Below are positions 58,510-64,000 of a stretch of 64,000 nucleotides of DNA, piece by piece. How positions within the stretch are numbered: position 1 is the first letter of the stretch; every line of letters starts with the position of its first letter. Under the pieces are notes generated by a model. That model worked only from the letters and a program-made list of their open reading frames with translations. It had not been told where the DNA came from and made no database searches. A program made the translations under genes and the position numbers. The stretch lies in contig CAYGYT010000001.1 of assembly GCA_964354215.1 (NCBI GenBank), positions 1 to 64,000 on the forward strand, given 5' to 3'. This DNA comes from CAVRZR01 sp964354215. Lineage in GTDB: Bacteria; Actinomycetota; Coriobacteriia; Anaerosomatales; CAVRZR01.

Positions 58510-61388
58510 CGGTCGCAGGAGCTCACGTCGAGGGGTGTTGGCGGTATGAGGCCTTCCCGCATGCCCTCCACGGCCTGCCGCGCTCGGGCTTCGGCATCAC
58601 GGATCACGACATCGATCCTCTCGGACTCCATCCCATCCGTCGATACGAGTCCGCGGCCTCGCACCGAGCTGGTCGAGTAGAAGCCGCGGTTCTCGGCCGA
58701 CGTCACGTTCTGTGAGGAGAGCCGGCGATACAGGCCGCCCGCGATAGGGGCGCCGAAGCACTTCTGAGCAATCCGCGCGTAGAGCGCCAGTTGCAGCAGT
58801 CCCCTTTCGGCGGACTTGCTGGCGGAGTAGCGAGCGTCAACCGTGCCGGTCTTGTAGTCCGCCACGAGCAGCTCGCCGTTCGGCCCCTGGTCAACGCGGT
58901 CCATTCTGCCGGCAAGCTGGAACCCCTCGAACAGCTTCTCCTCCGGCGCGAACTGCATTTCGTGCGCGACGGGTGTGAAGTCAGGGAGAAACCCGGCGTC
59001 GGCGCGTACGAAGCCGACGACCTTCCTGTGAACCGACGCCTGGACGGACCGCTCGGCGAGGCTCGTGGCGTCGCCCTGCCCGGCGACGAGCGCGTCGACT
59101 ACCTCAGCGGCGAGCGCTACTGCCCGCGTGACGTTATGTTCGGTAACTCTCACATCGCCAACCGCCGCTGGCAGTTCCTGGAACAGACGGCGCAGCGCCT
59201 CGTGTGAGAGCCGTCCGACTTCGAGCGCATCATGGTCCTCCTCGAGCGGCCGCGCGCGAACCACGCGCTCGTGGAACCACGCGTAGGGACACCTCAGGTA
59301 CGCCTCGATCTCCGTTGCCGAGTACACGGTCCGTCCTCGCAGCTCCTGAAGCACCCGTTCGTCGCGCAGAACCGGCTCGCGCGCTGCCGCTCGGCGAGAG
59401 GCGCGCGCGACCCGCGACATGGCTGACTCGGACGAGAGTGTGGCGCCGTCGCGAGCTGCGGCGCGCAGCGATCGGCGCAACGAGCGCGGCGCCGCGCCAG
59501 CGTCGGTCTGCTCGAAGCCGAGCGAGAACACCGGCGGCAGCTGCTCCTCGGCTATGTCTTCCGCACCAGGTACGCGGTACAGATCAAGGAACTCCTCGAG
59601 GAGCCACGACGGTCTCAGCTCTGAGCCATCGGACGCGGCCACCTGACGGCTCAGGACGAGCCGTTTCGTCGCCCTCGAAGCAACGAGGTAGAACGTGAGG
59701 CGCTCGGCGTCCTCTTCGTCGCGGCTGGGGAGCGCGAGTCCCATGGATCCAAGTGCCGAGACGAGTGACGGCGCTCGAAGTGGATTCTCGCTTGCGCGGG
59801 GCGGGAAGTCGCCGAAGGAAAGGCCGCCGATGATGACCACCTGGAAGCGATGGGAGCGCGCTCGCTCGGCGGACAAGACGCGGACGGCCGAACGACCCGC
59901 TGCGGGCGTGATCGTGGCTTTGGCCTGCAGGAACGCATCCATGAGTTCGGGGCCGCTCGTTCGCACCCGGCTGAGGCCCGCGGCCTCTTCCACGAGCCCT
60001 AGGAGCGCCCTGTGTGCCGCCACATCCGCACGGCCCTCGGCGCTCAGTTCACCGGTGACGCCATGCGCCCGATGCCCGCTGCTCAGCAGACAATCTGCCA
60101 TATCTTGCCATTCTGCCGCCGTCGATTCTGTTACCTGCCCCCTCATAAGGCTCGTCGCCGCGACGGCGAGCTTCGACGCGGCAGGAGCATCTCTTCGCAT
60201 CGAGGCCACGAGCGCGGCGCGTCTGTCGACTCCGTGGCGTCGCCAGCGCGCTTCCACGCGTTCGGCCGCGTCCCGCGGCACCCCCGAATAGGGCGATCGG
60301 ATAAAGGCGAGCAGTTCGTTGCGCGCGTCGTGCAGAGCGAAGCGTGTCAGGTGAACGAGTGCCCGACCCCAGCCTGTGTCTCGTGCCGGTCCGACAACGT
60401 CGAATTGTGCTGGGATACCGGTCTCAGTCAGAGCGTGTCTGAGCGCTCCAGCGTGCAGCGCAACGTTCCTGTAGACGACAGCGATCTGGTCGGGCGGCAC
60501 GCCGTCATCGAGCGCCGACTGTATCTCCGCCGCGACGCGGCTCGCCTCTGCTTCTTCCCCGCATGCGCTGGAAAGACGGACGTCGCCTGTGCGCGGCGCG
60601 CCCAAGGCGCGGTCCGGGGCCAGAAAGAGCCGAGACTCCACGTAGCGCAGCTCCTCGGAAGGCGTGTAGTCGCAGGCACCGACGTGCATCAATCGTGCGC
60701 CGCCGCGTGTCAGCCGCTTGACGAGCGGGTCGAGCGAGCGGGTCGCGGGGAAGTCCTCCTGCCATGGAAGCGACAACCAGAGGTCCGCGTGGGCCGACGC
60801 TGTGGAGAGGAAGCGTTCCTGGGTCGCGGTCAGGTCGGCGAAGCGGTTGACGACGATCGGGCCCGCGAACCAGTTGTGATCCTTGGACCTCTCCAGGTGG
60901 CGTACGGCAGCCGCGCGCTCGATGCGCTCCTCTGTGAGGAGCAGGTCCGAATAGGCTGCGAGCACCCGAGCGATCTCTCCTGCGACTCCGGATTCAGTCA
61001 GATCGGCAGTCGGTGGCTCGAAGAGGTCCGAGGCGAGCGGCAGGAGGAGCTGCAGGAGCCCCTGTCCCTCGGACGACGGCCGGAGCGTCTCGAGCCTGCT
61101 CGAAGCGAGTGCGCGCCCCAGGAGAATCGAGCGCTCCGCCGACCCCACGATGGATCGTGCGTCGCCGTGTAGCGCCCAGAGCGTGTCCACGTACGAGTCG
61201 AATACCGTCGTTGCCACGCCCAGGAGAGGTCCTCGGCGTGCGAACTCGGCAGCTACGCTCTCGACGTCCGGTCTCGAGGGCAGGAGCACGACCGCGCTCG
61301 TGCCGGCGGACACCGCCTCCCGCACGACCTTGTGGAGCACCCCGGTCTTGCCGGCATTCGGCGGTCCGACGACTAGCGTGAGCGACAT
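58470..61388 (-). CDS. addB: AddB-type helicase-nuclease subunit
   Basis: The 972-residue protein has an N-terminal ATP-binding site (LVVGPPNAGKTGVL, Walker A), a helicase-like body and a C-terminal RecB-type nuclease (LLVADYKTGTV) ending in CDRCRLRGFCPG. That is C-x2-C-x5-C, completed by the Cys in YLRCPYAWFHE as a 4Fe-4S cluster. It pairs with AddA in a RecBCD-like break-processing enzyme. Low overall similarity is expected for this subunit, so the AddB call rests on the domain plan and the partner gene. Confidence 0.82.
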   Translation of the reverse strand: MSLTLVVGPPNAGKTGVLHKVVREAVSAGTSAVVLLPSRPDVESVAAEFARRGPLLGVATTVFDSYVDTLWALHGDARSIVGSAERSILLGRALASSRLETLRPSSEGQGLLQLLLPLASDLFEPPTADLTESGVAGEIARVLAAYSDLLLTEERIERAAAVRHLERSKDHNWFAGPIVVNRFADLTATQERFLSTASAHADLWLSLPWQEDFPATRSLDPLVKRLTRGGARLMHVGACDYTPSEELRYVESRLFLAPDRALGAPRTGDVRLSSACGEEAEASRVAAEIQSALDDGVPPDQIAVVYRNVALHAGALRHALTETGIPAQFDVVGPARDTGWGRALVHLTRFALHDARNELLAFIRSPYSGVPRDAAERVEARWRRHGVDRRAALVASMRRDAPAASKLAVAATSLMRGQVTESTAAEWQDMADCLLSSGHRAHGVTGELSAEGRADVAAHRALLGLVEEAAGLSRVRTSGPELMDAFLQAKATITPAAGRSAVRVLSAERARSHRFQVVIIGGLSFGDFPPRASENPLRAPSLVSALGSMGLALPSRDEEDAERLTFYLVASRATKRLVLSRQVAASDGSELRPSWLLEEFLDLYRVPGAEDIAEEQLPPVFSLGFEQTDAGAAPRSLRRSLRAAARDGATLSSESAMSRVARASRRAAAREPVLRDERVLQELRGRTVYSATEIEAYLRCPYAWFHERVVRARPLEEDHDALEVGRLSHEALRRLFQELPAAVGDVRVTEHNVTRAVALAAEVVDALVAGQGDATSLAERSVQASVHRKVVGFVRADAGFLPDFTPVAHEMQFAPEEKLFEGFQLAGRMDRVDQGPNGELLVADYKTGTVDARYSASKSAERGLLQLALYARIAQKCFGAPIAGGLYRRLSSQNVTSAENRGFYSTSSVRGRGLVSTDGMESERIDVVIRDAEARARQAVEGMREGLIPPTPLDVSSCDRCRLRGFCPGGQR

Positions 61389-61446
61389 GCGGTCTCCCTG
61401 GTCACGAGAGAAGCATGCGTCCGCGCTCTGACATCAGGAGCCAGGT

Positions 61447-61743
61447 TCAGGAGGGGTGTGCCTCGGTGTAGCGCTGGACCCCTTCGCGCAGCTCCCGCAC
61501 CTTGCGCCACGCGACTTCCTCGTCGCGACCGAGATAGTGATCGACCTTCCCGCCGAGCGCCTCGGCAGCCTGCTCAGCTCGGTCCGCGAGGCCTCGGGCT
61601 AGGTCGGCCGCACGTTGCGCTTCGTCGACGATGCGCCGCCTCGTCTTTGCCCCCGAAGCAGGCGCGAACAGCAGCCCGATCACGATGCCCAAGACGGCGC
61701 CCGTGATAAGTCCGATCACGAAGAGTGCCAGATTTTTCCTCAT
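61447..61743 (-). CDS. YtxH-like small membrane protein
   Basis: The 98-residue protein has one N-terminal transmembrane segment (LALFVIGLITGAVLGIVIGL) followed by LFAPASGAKTRRRIVDEAQR, the YtxH motif, and an amphipathic helical tail. YtxH proteins are general-stress membrane proteins of unknown mechanism. The start overlaps the parB stop by 4 bp. It is thus part of the parA-parB unit, though not known to act in segregation. Confidence 0.82.
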   Translation of the reverse strand: MRKNLALFVIGLITGAVLGIVIGLLFAPASGAKTRRRIVDEAQRAADLARGLADRAEQAAEALGGKVDHYLGRDEEVAWRKVRELREGVQRYTEAHPS

Positions 61744-62618
61744 GACTCTACCTCCTGCGCTCCCCGCGGTTCGTCGTCCTCCGTGATGAGGCGGTAGATT
61801 CGCTCCAAGTCCTCTTCACCATGAAACTCGATCTCAATCTTGCCCTTGTTCTGCGCCAGACGCACTCGCACGTTCGTTCCCAGCATCCGCCGCAGCCTCC
61901 GAGCCACGAGCTTGAAGGACTTCGGTGCGACTGGTCGTGGAGCGCGCTCCACCTGCCCAGCGGCAATGAGTCGCGAAAGGTTCTCGGTCTCGCGGACCGA
62001 CAACCCGTCGTCCACAACACGCTGGGCAAGTCGGAGTCGGGCGTTCTCGTCCGGAACCGACAGTACCGCTCGGGCGTGGCCGGCGCTCATCTTCCCTTGA
62101 TACACAAGATCCTGGACTTCTTCCGGGAGGTCGAGCAGGCGGAGAGCGTTCGTTATGGCGGACCGGGACTTGGAGACCTTGTCTGCGAGCTCAGCTTGGG
62201 TCATCTGGTGCTCTGCAAGGAGCCGCCTGTACCCGCGAGCCTCTTCTATCGCATTCAGGTCCTCGCGTTGCAGATTCTCGATGAGCGCCAGTTCCAGCGC
62301 TTCGACCTCGGTCGTCGTGAGGACGCGAACTGGAACCTTGTCGAGGGCTGCGACCCGAGCGGCTCTCCATCGGCGCTCGCCGGCGATGATCTGATAGCCG
62401 TCGCCTAGCGGTCGAACGATAATCGGCTGCAGCACACCCACCTTGCGAATCGAGTCGGCGAGCTCGGCGATCGCCTCTTCGTGCATGTCGGTTCGCGGCT
62501 GCAATGGATTCGGGGACATCATGTCAAGCGCCAGTTCCATGGGTTCGCCGGTCTGCGATTCCTGTGCTGCGTTCGGGATGAGCGCCGAAAGCCCGCGCCC
62601 GAGGCCTCGCTTAGACAC
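61740..62618 (-). CDS. parB: Chromosome partitioning protein ParB
   Basis: The 292-residue protein begins MSKRGLGRGLSALIPNAAQE, the ParB lead sequence. The CTPase/ParB-N domain has GVLQPIIVRPLGDGYQIIAG and ERRWRAARVAAL (C-motif GERRWRA). The HTH has MTQAELADKVSKSRSAITNA and LRLLDLPEEVQDLVYQGKMS. A C-terminal dimerisation domain follows. It binds parS, spreads as a CTP clamp and is moved by ParA. Its start overlaps the end of parA by 8 bp. I saw no clear parS in the window. Confidence 0.95.
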   Translation of the reverse strand: MSKRGLGRGLSALIPNAAQESQTGEPMELALDMMSPNPLQPRTDMHEEAIAELADSIRKVGVLQPIIVRPLGDGYQIIAGERRWRAARVAALDKVPVRVLTTTEVEALELALIENLQREDLNAIEEARGYRRLLAEHQMTQAELADKVSKSRSAITNALRLLDLPEEVQDLVYQGKMSAGHARAVLSVPDENARLRLAQRVVDDGLSVRETENLSRLIAAGQVERAPRPVAPKSFKLVARRLRRMLGTNVRVRLAQNKGKIEIEFHGEEDLERIYRLITEDDEPRGAQEVES

Positions 62619-63402
62619 GATCGATCACTTCCTTCGAGAGCCGCTTGTAGGCGTCCGCTCCCTTGCCTGACGGGTCGTAGAGTGTTACCGGTTGGCCGAA
62701 GCTCGGCGCCTCCGAGAGACGGACTGTCCGGGGAATCAGCGTCTTGAAGACCTTCTCCCCAAAGAAGTCCCGCACCTCTTCGACTACTTGCTGAGCCAAG
62801 CGAGTGCGAGAATCGTACATCGTCATGACGACGCCGAAGACTTCGAGATCCGGATTCAGGTGGGTCTTGACCAACCTGACGCTATCGAGAAGCTTCGACA
62901 GTCCCTCCAGGGCATAGTACTCGCACTGGATTGGAATCAAGAGACTATCCGCCGCGGTGAGAGCATTCACGGTCAGCAGGCCAAGAGAGGGAGGGCAGTC
63001 GATGATGACGATGTCGAACTCCCCGACGACTGGTTCGAGGATGGACTTGAGTCGGCTTTCGCGACTGAAAGCTGAGACTAGCTCGATTTCGGCGCCGGCG
63101 AGCTGAATCGTGGCCGGAACCACGAAGACCCCTTCGATCTGCACTGGCTCGATGATCGTTTCCAGACCGATCTCGCCAAGCAGCGCGTTGTAGACGCAGA
63201 GCTCGCGCTGGTTCTTGTTCAATCCGAATCCGGATGTGGCGTTGCCCTGCGGGTCAAGATCGACAAGCAGCACGCGCTGTTCGAGCTCGCCAAGGCCGGC
63301 TGCGAGGTTAACGGCAGTGGTGCTCTTGCCAACCCCGCCCTTCTGATTCACGACCGCCATAACCAGGGGCGGGCCGTGCTCTGTCTCCGAATGGATGCTC
63401 AT
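62611..63402 (-). CDS. parA: Chromosome partitioning ATPase ParA (Soj)
   Basis: GGAGGGG precedes the ATG at 63402, which gives 263 residues. Deviant Walker A NQKGGVGKST (K21 to T28), Walker A' LLVDLDPQGNATSG and Walker B IVIIDCPPSLGLLT are intact. ParA binds DNA nonspecifically as an ATP dimer and is stimulated by ParB to move origins. It has the short N-terminus of chromosomal Soj rather than the extended plasmid type. It heads the parA-parB-ytxH unit and lies next to rsmG, the classic origin-proximal arrangement. Confidence 0.95.
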   Translation of the reverse strand: MSIHSETEHGPPLVMAVVNQKGGVGKSTTAVNLAAGLGELEQRVLLVDLDPQGNATSGFGLNKNQRELCVYNALLGEIGLETIIEPVQIEGVFVVPATIQLAGAEIELVSAFSRESRLKSILEPVVGEFDIVIIDCPPSLGLLTVNALTAADSLLIPIQCEYYALEGLSKLLDSVRLVKTHLNPDLEVFGVVMTMYDSRTRLAQQVVEEVRDFFGEKVFKTLIPRTVRLSEAPSFGQPVTLYDPSGKGADAYKRLSKEVIDRV

Positions 63403-63470
63403 CCAGTACCCCTCCACATTCTAGGACGGCGAGGTCGCATTATACGCGAGCTACCCGAACGCACAAACCC

Positions 63471-64000
63471 TCACGCCAAAGGTGCACGCTGCGCCTTACC
63501 CGGCTGTCGCGGAAGAACCACCCGGGACTCGCCCGTGCGACGATACTCGATGATGGACCGGCGCTGCCCGCTCGGCAGCTCGAAATCCCGACGCTCGGTC
63601 AGCTCCATCCCTACCAGTCGCCCAGCGGAGGTTCCTCGCTGCACTTCCTCTCCAGAGAGGCGGCCCTTCATGGCAACCAGCACACCGCCGCTCTCAAGAA
63701 GGGGTGCCGCCAATTCGACAAGCGAAGGCAGCGAGGTCAGAGCCCGGGCCGTCACAACGGCGAACGCGCGCGGCCTCTCGGCAGCAAGCGATTCCGTCCT
63801 GAGGTGGGCAACCAGCAGCGGCGCGTAGCCTTGTAGCAGATCGACGACGCCACGAAGGAACTCCGCCTTCTTGCCGACCGATTCCACCAGCGTCGTCGTC
63901 CTCCCGACCACGAGAGCCAGCGGAATCCCCGGGTATCCGGCACCACTTCCAAGGTCCGCGAGCTCGCCTCCCGGAGCCGCAAGCACCTCCGGCACTGCCA
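63471..64000 (-). CDS. rsmG: 16S rRNA (guanine-527-N7) methyltransferase RsmG, partial
   Basis: The visible C-terminal three quarters has GSGAGYPGIPLALV (SAM-binding loop) and LTSLPSLVELAAPLLESGGVL, typical of RsmG/GidB. It ends in TGESRVVLPRQPGKAQRAPLA, a basic tail including the PGKA motif. The N-terminus lies past the right edge. RsmG methylates N7 of G527 in 16S rRNA. It lies upstream of parA on the same strand with a 68-bp spacer, as at most Gram-positive origins. Confidence 0.92.
   Translation of the reverse strand, partial: AVPEVLAAPGGELADLGSGAGYPGIPLALVVGRTTTLVESVGKKAEFLRGVVDLLQGYAPLLVAHLRTESLAAERPRAFAVVTARALTSLPSLVELAAPLLESGGVLVAMKGRLSGEEVQRGTSAGRLVGMELTERRDFELPSGQRRSIIEYRRTGESRVVLPRQPGKAQRAPLA

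Noticed and set aside
1..64000. CRISPR arrays, insertion sequences and prophage genes
   Set aside because: I saw no regularly spaced repeats, transposases, integrases or phage structural genes.

Overview
This is high-GC, gene-dense DNA next to a bacterial chromosome origin. One end carries the origin-proximal cluster rsmG-parA-parB. The other end carries the rpsF-ssb-rpsR-DUF2232-rplI-dnaB block followed by purA. High GC, frequent GTG starts, a PafB/PafC-type WYL regulator pair and multihaem cytochromes point to an anaerobic or facultative actinobacterium, probably in or near the Coriobacteriia (OPB41/Anaerosomatales type). That placement is inference; no 16S rRNA lies in the window. Nearly everything reads as core chromosome. 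The exceptions are a decayed stretch at 0.2-2.1 kb and an island-like stretch at 11.2-12.5 kb.

Layout. 0-2.1 kb: start of purA, small exported proteins of unknown role and a broken beta-propeller surface protein. 2.2-9.4 kb: an ABC-2 efflux operon (two HlyD-like adaptors, two ATPases, two permeases, TetR regulator) organised like E. coli ybhGFSR/ybiH, crossed by an assembly gap that looks artefactual. 9.4-12.5 kb: a COG2509 FAD dehydrogenase, a selenocysteine glutaredoxin read through an in-frame UGA, and an orphan gene behind a structured leader. 12.5-18.5 kb: replication and ribosomal genes, an M23-like surface protein and tRNA-Gly(CCC). 18.5-22.5 kb: a tightly coupled Trk potassium-uptake operon with an embedded 52-residue membrane protein. 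22.5-32.3 kb: GGDEF protein, CcsA/CcmF-like haem protein, membrane-embedded M28 peptidase, small haem protein, ferredoxin and a Crp/Fnr regulator beside a palindromic FNR-like site.

32.6-37.5 kb: pafB-pafC facing dinG (DNA damage). 37.6-43.7 kb: feoA-feoB iron uptake with a Cys-rich microprotein, divergent from a P-type ATPase. The space between them carries a DtxR-like palindrome and a yybP-ykoY manganese riboswitch, so iron import and manganese export appear jointly controlled. 43.8-47.8 kb: orphan histidine kinase, ddl, HtrA protease. 47.8-53.3 kb: two paralogous membrane-anchored multihaem cytochromes around a DUF4012 protein. 53.5-64 kb: rubrerythrin, rlmN, addB-addA, YtxH protein, parB, parA and partial rsmG.

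The most notable points are the Sec-containing glutaredoxin (UxxC) with a matching SECIS hairpin, an unassigned leader RNA ending in an 18-bp terminator stem, a recurring C-x-C-H motif in three exported haem proteins together with a CcsA-like protein whose WWD motif is altered, and the Trk-linked microprotein.
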